From assembly GCA_024220525.1 (NCBI GenBank), contig JAMYWO010000053.1:46910-110909 (forward strand): a DNA stretch of 64,000 bases, given 5' to 3'. Each line of letters begins with the position of its first letter. Within the stretch, counting starts at the first letter, position 1. Source of the DNA: Cochliopodium minus. Lineage: Eukaryota; Discosea; Himatismenida; Cochliopodiidae. A program made the translations under genes and the position numbers. The notes beneath the pieces were generated by a model that did not search any database, was not told where the DNA came from, and was given only the letters and a program-made list of their open reading frames with translations. Below are positions 36,138 through 47,334 of this stretch, in pieces.

Positions 36138-36686
36138 TTAAATTATTATTTGATTTTTAAAAAAGAAAAATTTTTTTTTTATATATTTTTTGATTAATAA
36201 ATTTTTTTTTCTCTTTGTTATTTTTTTATTTCAAAGCATCCTATTAAAATATACAATCCTTTTTTTAAATTTGTGGTTTTTTCAATTTTAAAAAAAAAAA
36301 ATATTTTATAAATTAAATTTATATTACTCACCTTTTTCAAACAACTAAAAACAACTTTAAAACAAATCTATCCTTCACCTCATTGTTTTTCTTTTCTTTT
36401 TCAATTTCTTTTTTTTTTTTTAAAGGGATATAAAATAAAAAAAAAAAAAAATGTTTAATAGAAATTTCTTTTTGTATGCTCTTCTATGATATTCCTTCAA
36501 TTCATCTTTCAAATTCCATTCCAAAAAGCTCACATTTTATTCTATTTAAACAAATTATATTCAAATTGATTTTATTCAAATTAATACTTTCAACCCAACC
36601 AAACTTATTCCCAAAATATTGGATACAGTTTTTTATTCTAGGGATCTAAGAAAATTTAAAATCAGACATTCCTATAAAACACATTT
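36138..36686 (-). promoter_or_regulatory. actin upstream region with probable 5'UTR intron
   Basis: On the minus strand a strong donor AAAG/GTGAGT (intron from 36331) and acceptor TTTTAATAG (to 36241) define a 91-nt intron in the leader. The reverse-complement sequence from about 36140 to 36600 matches 52130-52611 upstream of the third actin fragment, including both splice sites (intron there 52422-52508). Conservation beyond the coding region marks a duplicated promoter and leader. No clear TATA box was singled out in this AT-rich DNA. Confidence 0.6.
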
Positions 36687-37239
36687 TTATTTTGAATTAA
36701 AATTGGGAGCAGATGGAAAGAAATTTGGATTAAATGGAGGAGTATATCTATTATTATTATTATTTTGATTTATACATTGTTCTCCATTATATTCTTGTTT
36801 TAATTCACATGCAATTCTTTCCAAACTATCCAATGCTTTTTTTGCTTTATCCCTTAATGATATTTTATATTCATCGAAATTACTCAATGAATATTGTCTA
36901 TGTCTTGGCAGATAGTTCAATACAAAATTTGTAAATCTCATCAATAGAACGTATTTCTTTTCATTTTGATCATTTGGAGTATTGATGGCCTTTTATGATG
37001 GGATTGAGTTTTATAATGAATATAATTTGATTTTAATTTTATCTTACTTGATCATATACTTGTTTATTTACAATTGTTTTAGTTTTTAATTATATTTTAT
37101 GTTTTTCTTCTCCATTTTTACATTGTTCTGCTTGTCTTGCATATCCTGCAAGAGGGGATGTATTTAATATTTTGGGATCAAATTCATTTGCCAAATCATT
37201 CAATTCAGAAATAATGTCTTTCTCTTCTTTGTTTTTCAT
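36687..37239 (-). CDS. USP8/AMSH-type dimerisation (MIT-like) domain protein
   Basis: Minus-strand exons 37239-37122, 37058-37048 and 36989-36687 (143 aa). The joined sequence reads SPLAGYARQAEQLYDQAI... YVLLMRFTNFVLNYLPRHRQY, the helical N-terminal domain of AMSH/STAMBP and USP8 (tSL..Y.r.A...y.qA, then YiL.mRf.nLvl..lp.H..Y). In those proteins it mediates dimerisation and ESCRT binding next to a deubiquitinase domain, which is absent here: the protein ends in an Asn/Pro/Phe-rich tail (NNNNNRYTPPFNPNFFPSAP). The middle exon is only 11 nt and is required for frame and for the family match. Function as an ESCRT adaptor is inference. Confidence 0.68.
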
Positions 37240-37538
37240 TTTTTTTTATTTTATGTTTCATTTTTTAAACAAAGCATTTCTTGATGAAAATCAAGGGTTA
37301 AAAGTTTGGTTGAATGATCTTCAAATTGTAATTGAATTTTTCATATTTTAGATAAATTTGTGATTCTAATTTGATTTCTTTTATCTTTTCGCCAAAAAAT
37401 ATTTTGGATGTCAATTCAAATCGAAGTATTAGCTTCTTTCTTTTAAAATATTTGTGGATCTTTCAAAAATGTTCTTTTTTGTTTCTTTTTTTTTTTGTTT
37501 AATATTGAAAATAAAATAAAATTGAAAAATTGACAGAA
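37240..37538. promoter_or_regulatory. divergent spacer before the sphingosine-kinase array
   Basis: About 300 bp between divergent starts. No coding sequence and no recognisable site beyond T-rich tracts. Confidence 0.45.
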
Positions 37539-39703
37539 ATGAACAGAAACACAAATTATTACTTTAATAGAAATACAAAAGATGCTGAGATCATCCAAAA
37601 GAAAGGTGTGGTGATATATAAAGATAATGCTTGTGATATAGTGATAAAATCAGATAAAATAATCATTAAGCAAATAAATCCATCTATCTTTGCAAGTAAA
37701 ATAGCCAAATATAATTATTTTAACCTTATCAAAAAAAATACATTTAACAAAATTTCATTTCAAGATTTTGCTAAAGTAGAAACAGTGATTCCAATGGATA
37801 TAATTTTGGGTGTTGAACAAAATAAATTTTTTAATAGAAGATTTGGGATACATGCCTATCCAAAAAATCCAACTTCATTGAAAAGATATCAAGAAATCTA
37901 CGAAATAGAATGCAAAGATAAAGATGAATGTTTAGAATGGTCGAGAGCAATTGAAAATTGTGCAAGAGAAGGAGATGTTGATATAGATGCGAGAATACCT
38001 AATTTATTATTCATTGTGAATCCTTTTTCTGGAACCAAGAAAGCATTGACCATTTTTGAAACAAAAGTGAGACCTTTATTGGAGATTTCAAAGGTGAGAT
38101 ATGAAAAATTCGAAACTCAATATGCAGGTAAATTTCTTTGATATGAATATATTTAAGATTATGCTTAATAATTAGAATATTGAGCAATTTTAACTTTATC
38201 ATTTCTATTATATTAAAAATATTCACCAATCATTATCATTTTTCTTTATAAATTTCTTTAATAATAAAGGACATGCCGCAAAACATGCTTCAACATTAGA
38301 ATTGGATAAATTCGATGCATTAATAACAATAAGCGGAGATGGACTCTTTTACGAAATGTTAAATGGGCTTTTAAGCCGTAAAGATTGGGAAATAGCAATA
38401 AAGATACCGATTGCCGTAATTCCGGGAGGGAGTGGAAATGCATTAGCAACAGCAATGGTAGGAGTCTTGGATCCATTAACATCCGCGTTCAATGTGATCA
38501 AGGGAATGGCAAAAGCATTCGACATAGGGAGCATTTTGCAAAGGGACAGAAGGACGTTTTTCTTCCTTTCTTTCTCTTGGGGTATAGTTGCTGATGTCGA
38601 TTTCGATAGTGAAAAGTTGAGGTGGATGGGTTCTCCAAGGTTTACTGTAAAAAAAACTTTTTCAATCATCTTTCAAATTTAAAACTTCATTTAAAATTTT
38701 GAATTCTTTTATCACCAAAATATTTCTTAAATAAATTGTTCTTATTTTTTCTTTATTCAAAATGTTTTAATTAGGTTACGGCAATACAAAAAATAGCAAA
38801 TTTAAAACTTTATAAAGGAAAGTTAGAATACATTCCAGTACAAGACTGGAAGCCTGAAAAAGAAAATTTGTGTGACGTAAATTGCAACATCTGCCTTGAA
38901 AGTCCCCAACAAGTCCTTTCTCTTTACCAAAACAGCATTAATGAGGAAAGCGAAGATGAAGAAGAAAAAAGTGATAACAACAATAATTTTAAAAGTAAAA
39001 TAAATGAAGAAATCAGAGAGGAAATAAAACAAGAAGGTATTTTTTCTATTTTTTTAATATCATTTTTTTTCAAATATTTTTTTTTTTTTTTTTCTTTTTT
39101 CTTTCAAATAATTTTTAAAAATTTGTTCATTTATTTTTTTAAATTTTTTTGATCAAAAAGAAAAGAATGGAGATTCTCCGATAGATTATAGTGTTGATTA
39201 TGATCACGGTCCTGAGTTTAATTATATTGGAAACAACCCTTTAGAAAAAGATGAGGAATGGGTATCGATGGAGAATGATGATTTCATTTCTGTTTCTGTC
39301 GGCAACGTAACCCACATTGCTCACGACATGAAGAGTACTCCTTATTCTCATTGGAGTGATGGTTTGCTTGATTTGACCATCGCTAGAAATATGAAAAGAA
39401 CACAAGCTGTATACATTATTTTTATTTATTTTTTATTATTTTATTTTTTTTTTGTTGATTTTTTTTTTTATCTTTTTTTAAAATTTTTTTTTTTAGATTT
39501 CTATGTTTACAAAGATAGAGAAGGGTGAGCATGTGGGTCACGAAGGTGTTTTGTACACAAAAGTCAAAGCTATCAAATTGTATCCGGATCAAGATCAGTT
39601 CGGCTATTTGGATGTTGATGGCGAGAAACTTCCATTCTACGAGCCTTTGTCCATTGAGTTGCACAGAGGTTTGGCAAATCTAATTTTGCCTATTTCTAAA
39701 TGA
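37539..39703 (+). CDS. sphingosine kinase-like lipid kinase, array copy 1
   Basis: Five exons: 37539-38127, 38270-38646, 38775-39036, 39161-39408, 39497-39703 (560 aa). A PH-like N-terminal region (KDAEIIQKKG... IPMDIILGV... WSRAIENCAREGD) precedes the DAG-kinase/sphingosine-kinase fold: LLFIVNPFSGTKKA, TISGDGLFYEMLNGLL, IPGGSGNALA, SWGIVADVDFDSE.LRWMG. The C-terminal half has VGNVTHIAHDMKSTP and YLDVDGEKLPFYEPL. It should phosphorylate sphingosine to sphingosine-1-phosphate. An acidic Asn/Glu-rich insert (~residues 370-410) is variable between copies. Exon 1 lacks the intron that splits the PH-like region in copies 2 and 3. The start chosen is the first ATG. Confidence 0.9.
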
Positions 39704-39887
39704 GTATTTTTTATTTTATTTTATTTGAATCAAACAATTTCAAATAAATTCTAAATTATTTTTTCAAAACAAAACAAATTGTGGGAGACTTTTCTTTTCG
39801 CTTGAGGAATAAATATCTCTTTAAATTCCTCTTTGTGATTATTTCAATTTAAAAATAACCTCTTTTTTAAATCTCAAAATAAAAAAA

Positions 39888-41834
39888 ATGGATTCAAATA
39901 AGAAATCATATTACTTTGTCAGAACTCCTAAGGATGAGTCAATTATCCAAAAATCTGGAAATTTTGTATATTTTAACTTTTTCCGTAAAGAATGCCAGAT
40001 AACCATCACTTCCAAAAAGTTAATTATACAAGATAACAATTCTGAAAGTAATGATTCATTCTTTTGTCAATATTTAAAGTTTTGAGGAACTATAATTAAA
40101 TTGTTTCCTCTTTTTCATTTTTAAAAACATCTTTAATTATTGAAGAGGAAGTTTTTATACCGATGGATATTATTATTGGGGTTGTAAATAAAGAGGAGAA
40201 CAATTTTTGGGTGATCTCTTATCCAAAGAATACATACACAAAGAAGAGAAAGCAAGTGATCCATAAATTTCAAGCAAAAAATCTCTCAGAAAAGAAAGAA
40301 TGGATAAAAGCTATCGAAAATTGTGCAAGAGAAGGAGATGTAGAAATAGAAGCCAGATCCCCAAATCTATTATTCATTATAAATCCTTATTCTGGGACAA
40401 AAAAAGCATTGACCATTTTTGAAAGAATTGTAAGGCCATTTATGAATATAGCACAGGTGAAATATGAGAAATTTGAAACCCAATATGCAGGTATAAATTT
40501 ATTATAATCAATTTCCTAAAAAAATCCAAATTTTTAAATTCAAATTCATTTTTAAATGTAAAAAAAGGACATGCATATCAATATGCTTCCACATTGGATT
40601 TAGATAAATTTGATGCAATAATAACAATTAGTGGAGATGGGTTATTTTATGAATTGTTGAACGGACTTTTAAGTCGTAAAGACTGGGAAAAAGCAATTAA
40701 AATTCCTTTGGCTCCAATACCGGGAGGGAGTGGAAATGCTTTAGCAGTAGCTTCAATAGGTGTTTTGGATCCTTTATCATCATCTTTCAATATTGTAAAG
40801 GGGATGGCCAAACCATTTGATATAGGAAGCATTATTCAAAGGAATAGAAAATCTTTTTTTGCCCTAAATTTTTTTTGGGGAGTTTTTGCTGATGTAGATT
40901 TTGAAAGTGAGCCATTAAGGTGGATGGGTTCTGCCAGATTCACTGTAAAAAAAAAATTTTCTATGTCCAAAGTTTTTAAACAAAATAATACTTTTTTTAA
41001 TTTAAAAACTTTAATAGATTACAGCCATTAAAAAAATTATTAGTCCAAAATTGTACAAAGGAAAATTGGAGTATATTCCTTTTAAGGATTGGAAATTGGA
41101 AGATAAAGTTACTTGTGACTTTAAATGCGAACATTGTCTCGAAATCCCTCAATTAAATGAAAATAATGAAAGAGACGTTAACGAAAATAATGAGAATACT
41201 CAAGAAATTAGTCTTGTAATAGAAGAGAAACCAAAAGGCAAGAATATTAAACTGGCATATCTAACAAAAAAAAGAAATAAAAATTTTCTATTTCATCGAT
41301 TTAATTATTTTCTTTTAAAAGACAATAGAAATTCTCCAATGGATTACAGTGTTGATTTAGACCATGGTCCTCCTTCTAATTATATTGGAAATAGCCCTTT
41401 AAAAAAAGATGAAGAGTGGGTTACAATGGATCACGATGATTTTATGTCTGTTGCAGTTGGTAACATTTCACACATTTCCCACGACATGAGGAGCTCTCCT
41501 TTTACACATTGGAGTGATGGATGTCTTGATTTATCTGTTTCAAGAAATTTGAAAAGATCTCAAGCTGTAATTTATAACAAATTTTCATATTGCTTTTTAT
41601 AAAATTTTTATTTCCAAGCTTTCAATTTTCTTGAAAATAGAAAAGGGAGATCATGTTATTGGGAATGAGGAGGCCTTATTTTACACTAAAATAAAAGCAA
41701 TGAAACTTTATCCTGACCAAAATCAGACAGGATATTTAGATGTTGATGGTGAGAAGCTTCCTTATTATGAACCCTTATCCATTGAAATGCATAGAGGTTT
41801 GTCTAACCTTATTTTACCTGTCTCTGATCTTTAA
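39888..41834 (+). CDS. sphingosine kinase-like lipid kinase, array copy 2
   Basis: Six exons: 39888-40047, 40146-40490, 40568-40944, 41018-41237, 41322-41566, 41619-41834 (520 aa). It keeps the catalytic motifs NPYSGTKKA, TISGDGLFYELLNGLL and IPGGSGNALA, plus FFWGVFADVDFESEPLRWMG. Compared with copy 1 it has an added intron in the PH-like part and a shorter linker. The intron 41238-41321 would use a GC donor (AAAAG/GCAAGA). It lies at the position and phase of a GT-AG intron in copy 1, is 84 nt long and has no in-frame stop, so it could also be retained as 28 residues. It starts 184 bp after copy 1, same strand. Confidence 0.88.
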
Positions 41835-42150
41835 TAAATTATTTGAAAAATTTTATCTATTTTTTAAAACTAGTCAAAGAAACTTTTTCTGAATCATATC
41901 CATCTTTTAAAAAATTAATTATGTAAATGAGCAGGTTATTCAGGAACTCTGGAAATTTTGGTAAACTTGAACCATGAAAATTTTGATGTTTCTTAAAGTT
42001 TAGATTTCATTGTTTTTTTTTCTCATTATTAACTTTCAAATGAAGCTTTTTTTTGTTGAAAAAAAGGTTAAATTCAAGTGGTGAATAACATAGATTACTT
42101 TTCCTTCTGGTTTTTTTAAATTCAAAAAAAAGATAAATTGAAAAAAAAAA
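41835..42150. other. intergenic between kinase copies 2 and 3
   Basis: 316 bp, no coding sequence. Ends in an A-rich leader resembling that of copy 2. Confidence 0.5.
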
Positions 42151-44843
42151 ATGAATAAAGAGAAACCATATTACTTTGTAAGAACACCCAAAGATGAATC
42201 GATTATCCAAAAAATTGGAAATTTATTCTATAAGAAGAAAGAATGTGAACTTTCAATTTCTTCCAAATCACTCAAAATAAAAATAGTCAAAGCAGAAAGT
42301 AAAAAATGAAAGATATGTTTAAATAATTCACCATGTTAAAATCAATGCATATTAATATAATCAAATAAGAGTGAGAATTGATTATATTTGTTAACCCAAA
42401 ATTTATATGAAAGGGGAAATCATAATACCAATGGATATAATCATAGGGGCGATAGAAAAAGAGGAGAACAATATATGGGTGATCACCTATCCCAAAAATC
42501 CATCCACAAAGAAAAGAAAACAGGTGATACATAAATTCATTGCGATGAATGAAACAGATATGAAAGAATGGGCAACTGCCATCCACAATTGTGCAAGAGA
42601 AGGAGATATAGAAATAGATGCGAGAACACCCAATCTATTATTTATCGTGAATCCCTTCTCGGGAACAAAGAAAGCATTGTCCATATTCGAAACGAAAGTG
42701 AGACCATTATTGGAATTTTCAAAAGTGAAATATGAAAAGCTTGAAACGCAATATGCAGGTAAATTGAAAAAATATAAATAATCAAATAATTATTTTCTTT
42801 TTCAAACCCACTCTATAAATTTTTGATAAAATAAAATAAAAATAAAATAAGATGAAGAGTATATAAGGTTTGGTGGATTTATAGGAACAAGATGTTACAA
42901 TTTAGAGCAATACATATCTTTATGATATGATTTAAATCAATCATATTATTATTTTTTTCAAAATTAAAATCTTGAGAGATCAAATTAATATTTCTTTCAA
43001 TTTCTATTCCAATCTATATCCATATATGAAAAGATATATCTGGTTGATTTTACAATGGCATTAAAAGTTAAGATTGATATGATAAAGGAGATCAATATAA
43101 AAGTTAAATTATATTATCTATTATTAATTTCAATGACATTAAAATAACGATTATTCAAACATTTAATAATCAAATCGAATGAATTAAAGGACATGCCGCA
43201 AAATATGCTTCAACATTGGAATTGGATAAATTCGATGCACTGATAACAATAAGTGGAGATGGACTCTTTTACGAAATGTTGAATGGACTCCTCAGCAGAA
43301 AAGACTGGGAAAAAGCAATAAAACTTCCCATCTCAGTAATTCCGGGAGGAAGTGGGAATGCATTAGCAACAGCAATAGTGGGAGTTTTGCACCCCTTAAC
43401 ATGTGCTTTCAATGTGATCAAGGGAATCGCCAAACCTTTTGACATAGGAAGCATCCTCCAGAAAGACAGAAGAACTTTTTTCTTTTTGGCTTTCTCTTGG
43501 GGTATCATCGCTGACGTCGATTTCGATAGTGAAACATTAAGGTGGATGGGTTCTGCCAGATTCACTGTAAGAAATTCCAACAAAAAAAAAATATTAATTT
43601 TAAAAAAAACATTAATTTAAAAAATTATTAATTTAATTAAAAAATAATAATTTTAAAAAAACATTTATTAATTTAAAAAGAATAAAGATAAAAAGATTTT
43701 ATTTTAATGTTTATTTTTAATAATTTTTTTTGAATAGGTTACAGCAATAAAAAAAATAATCAGTTTGAAAAAATACAAAGGTAAAGTGGAGTATATACCT
43801 GTTCAAGATTGGAAGCCAGAGAAAGAAAGGTTGTGCCACTCTAGTTGCGACATATGCCATTCTCATTCAAAAGAAGAAAAAAGTAAAAATAAAAGTGAAA
43901 TTGTTGAAAACGAAAAAACAAACAAAAACATTGAAAATAATGATAATAATGGTGAAAACAGTGATAAAGGTTGTGAAAGTAGTGAAAGTGAGAATAATGA
44001 AAAAAAAGATAAAAGAGGTATGTTGAAAACCGTTAGCTCTTTTTCTGTCGTAGAAAAAGATGACAAGCAAGAAATTAAAGAAGATAAAGTCGACTTTGAA
44101 GAAAAAAGAGATGTAGAAGATAAAGAAGGACCAACTGAACAGAAGAAAGTAAATAACATCGTAGATTACAGTGTAGATTTAAACCACGGACCTGTTTTTA
44201 AGTAAAAAAACAAAAACAAAAAAGATTCAGAAATAAAATAGTTACAAAACGATTTAAAAATAATAATCCCAAATTTATTTTAGATACATAGGAGAAAATC
44301 CCATTGTAACAAACGAGGAGTGGATAACCATTGAGTCTGATGACTTTATTTCTATCTCTGTCGGAAACGTATCTTTAATTCTTTTTATTCTCAAAAAAGT
44401 TTCAATTTCAATTTTTTTATGTTAATAGGTAACTCATCTCTCACATGACATGATCGCAACACCTCATGCTCATTGGAGTGATGGATATTTAGATATGGGG
44501 ATTATTCACAAGCTGGGAAAAGCAAAAATGGTAAAAAAAAAAAAAAAAACTTTTTTTATGGTCAAATTTTAAATATTTCTTTTTCATTAAAAAAAAAACT
44601 TTTTTTTTTGAATTTTTTTTTTATTCTATTCAGATTTCTTTATTTGGTAAACTTGAAAAAGGAGAACATGTTGGCGACGACAAAATCAACTATTACAAAG
44701 TAAAGGCTATTCGTTTGTTCCCCGATCCCAACCAGACTGGTTATTTGGATGTTGATGGAGAGAAACTTCCTTATTATGAACCTTTATCTCTTGAATTGCA
44801 TAGAGGTTTGGCAAATTTAATCCTCCCTGTATCCGAACTATAA
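42151..44843 (+). CDS. sphingosine kinase-like lipid kinase, array copy 3
   Basis: Seven exons: 42151-42298, 42414-42758, 43190-43566, 43738-44201, 44284-44368, 44429-44530, 44634-44843 (576 aa). Catalytic motifs NPFSGTKKA, TISGDGLFYEMLNGLL, IPGGSGNALA and SWGIIADVDFDSETLRWMG are intact. The acidic linker is the longest of the three (about 100 residues of Lys/Glu/Asn/Ser). It has a private intron between ...ISVGN and VTHLSHDM that copies 1 and 2 lack, and no intron where copies 1 and 2 split the acidic linker from DYSVD. The 431-nt intron after ...QYAG is unusually long for this locus. Confidence 0.9.
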
Positions 44844-45312
44844 AAAAGTCTTTTCATTAAAATAAATTATCTTTTTTTCACTAAAATTAAATTCTCTTCT
44901 TTTTTTTTTAATCAGGATTCATTGTCAAAATTAATTTTTTCTTTTTAGTGCAATTATTTTAAAGAGATTTACTTGAACTTTTACTTCATTCTTTAATTTT
45001 AAAGGTTTAAGAATATTAACTTTAATAAAGCCAATTTTAATTATTTTTTATTTATTTTTTATTTATTTTATTTATCAACGTCTAAAAATCTCAACGTTGA
45101 CAAAAAATAAAAAAAAATAAATAAAAAAAACTGAAGGGGGAAAAAAAATTTTCAAAGAGAAAATTAAATAAAGTGAAATATAATCAAAATTTTGAAGATT
45201 TCCCACGAAACAAATACAAAAATATTTAGTTTTTCACCCTTATTTATTTTTTAAAGAATAAAAAAATAAAAAAAAATTGAAAGATAACCAAAATCTTTTT
45301 ATAAAGAAAAAA
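44844..45312. other. intergenic upstream of the bZIP gene
   Basis: 469 bp. A GAAA/TTTT-rich spacer with no reading frame of note. A short near-palindromic stretch (AACGTCTAAAAATCTCAACGTTGAC) lies around 45077-45101 and contains ACGT-type cores that could bind bZIP proteins; this is suggestive only. Confidence 0.4.
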
Positions 45313-46971
45313 ATGTCTTTGTCAGATTCACAGACATTCAGAATACAAATTGATAATACAAATTTTATGGATATAGAAACGGATTTGTTTAAAGAAGAGA
45401 TGAATTCTCCCTTTGTAACAAATGAAACAAATAAAAATAATACTTCGAATGATACATTGGATTTTTGGGAATTCGAATCAAATTCATTGGCATCGACTCC
45501 TAAATCATTCGAGGAATCTTCATCCTCGCCTAAATTCGATCCCTTCAACGAAAATGGAAATTATTTTCTTGAAGAGAAACTAACATCACCATTCATGTCA
45601 TCTGAAGAATCTACAATAGGATCACCCTTTGATAGTTTTTTGGATAAGGATGTTAATTTTGACGATATAAAAAATTTTGAGGATAAAACGTTTGCCAATC
45701 CCTTTATCACAACCAACAAAAATAATATGATACCCAAATTGGAAGGAGATTTCCAAAATAATGCAAATTTTCAACAAAATAATTCACAAACTCAAATCTC
45801 TCCCAAATTGATCCCCAAATTAACTCCAAATACCAGTCCAACTAAACCAACAAGGATGATTCCACAACAAGCACCTATGAATAATTTTAATAACACCATT
45901 CATAACCCCATCAATCAAAATAACAACATCAATTTAAATTTCAACAATAACTTAAAAATAACAAACAATAACATCAACAACAGCATAAATAATAACAACT
46001 ATAACAATAATTTCAACAATCACATCAAAATACAACCAAATTCAATCCCAAAATTGAATAATCCATCAAATAACAACATTAACAATAAAACTTCAAATAA
46101 TAATAATAATAGCACAGATAAAACAGATAAGAATAATCCCACCAAAAAGAGAAAAAGAGCACTGATACCACCCACCAATCCACAACCCAACGAGAAGGGC
46201 CACAAATATTTATTGAGCGAAGAAAAAGTGATGACGACCACCTCAGAAGAGATCGAAATGTACATCACCCACCTCACCAAAAACAAGCTCATCTCCAACG
46301 AGGAGCTCAAGGAACTCAAGAAACAGAGAAGGAGAATCAAAAACAGAGAGTACGCCAAAAACAAGAGGGTAGTTAACAAGGGGAAGGTGGGCGATCTCAG
46401 TGTGAGAGTACAAGAGCTCGAAGAAGAGAACGAAAAGCTGAAGGATCATCTTCGTTACGTCATTCATCAGTTTGAAATTTTCAAACAACAAGTCTCTTCC
46501 ACTAATTCCGGGAACAACACCAAGATCCCTTACACCCCTCCTAATTTGCCTACTTACTCCAACCCAACCAAAAACTCCAAATCCAACACTTTATTCGTTT
46601 TTGTCATTCTTTTTTCCCTGGGTTTTTACTTTAACATTTTTTCTGGTCTTTCTCTTTCTTTTCACAACAGTGGCTCTGCTTCTTCTCGATCGATGTTGAC
46701 CTGGGCCGAGAAGTATTATCCTTACCTCGAAACTTTGTACGATCAAGTTTCTCCTTATCTGAGATCTTCTTACAACTCTTCTTCTCTTTCCAATCGATAC
46801 TCCCTTCACCATGACTGGAAACCCCCCAAGAACCATTTCAACCAGTTCCTCCTCCCCTCCGCCGGCTACACCATTAACAACCAGAGCCACATCATCACCT
46901 TCCTCGCCATAGAAGATACTACCAGATGTTTTTACCAGAACAAATACACTTGGATAAAAAGAATTTTTTAA
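45313..46971 (+). CDS. membrane-anchored bZIP transcription factor (ATF6/CREB3-like)
   Basis: Intronless, 552 aa from the first ATG. Acidic N-terminal region with repeated F/W-D/E motifs (likely activation domain), then ~130 residues of Asn-rich low complexity with Pro/Lys interruptions. A basic region follows (KKRKR near 285; NREYAKNKR at 344-352) with a leucine zipper (LSVRVQELEEENEKL). After the zipper comes one hydrophobic segment at ~426-446 (TLFVFVILFSLGFYFNIFSGL) and a ~105-residue C-terminal domain. This order matches ER-tethered bZIP factors released by regulated proteolysis. RSML at 459-462, 13 residues past the membrane span, fits the site-1-protease consensus RxxL. The basic region has Asn where Ser/Cys/Arg is usual. 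Confidence 0.88.
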   Translation: MSLSDSQTFRIQIDNTNFMDIETDLFKEEMNSPFVTNETNKNNTSNDTLDFWEFESNSLASTPKSFEESSSSPKFDPFNENGNYFLEEKLTSPFMSSEESTIGSPFDSFLDKDVNFDDIKNFEDKTFANPFITTNKNNMIPKLEGDFQNNANFQQNNSQTQISPKLIPKLTPNTSPTKPTRMIPQQAPMNNFNNTIHNPINQNNNINLNFNNNLKITNNNINNSINNNNYNNNFNNHIKIQPNSIPKLNNPSNNNINNKTSNNNNNSTDKTDKNNPTKKRKRALIPPTNPQPNEKGHKYLLSEEKVMTTTSEEIEMYITHLTKNKLISNEELKELKKQRRRIKNREYAKNKRVVNKGKVGDLSVRVQELEEENEKLKDHLRYVIHQFEIFKQQVSSTNSGNNTKIPYTPPNLPTYSNPTKNSKSNTLFVFVILFSLGFYFNIFSGLSLSFHNSGSASSRSMLTWAEKYYPYLETLYDQVSPYLRSSYNSSSLSNRYSLHHDWKPPKNHFNQFLLPSAGYTINNQSHIITFLAIEDTTRCFYQNKYTWIKRIF

Positions 46972-47334
46972 AATAAACAAAAAACTCCTTGTACATTCCC
47001 AAAATTTTTTTTTTTTGATTCTTTCCCTTTTATTAATAAAATTGCTTTATACATTTTCTTTTAAAATCAAATGTTTTTATTTATTTGTGTGCTTGTTGAT
47101 AGCATTCAAATACTTTTTTACCAATGTGTCAGACCAGCAATGGAGGATCAATTTAACCTCTTTAACACTTGATTTTTAATAATCGAGGATCATAAATGTA
47201 ACTTTGAATCCGTTCAAGCAAAGTTCTTTTTTTATATATAGAATTTTAAAGATTGGAAGATTGGTGTTTACAAGTAAATAATTCAATTTTCCCATTAAAT
47301 TTGATATCGAGAATTTATTTCAAAAAAAAAAAAA
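46972..47334. other. intergenic
   Basis: 363 bp between same-strand genes. No coding sequence or RNA gene seen. Confidence 0.5.

Noticed and set aside
39888-40084. Sphingosine-kinase copy 2 as a pseudogene because its first frame stops early
   Set aside because: A GT donor at 40048 and acceptor at 40144-40145 restore the frame exactly as in copy 3.
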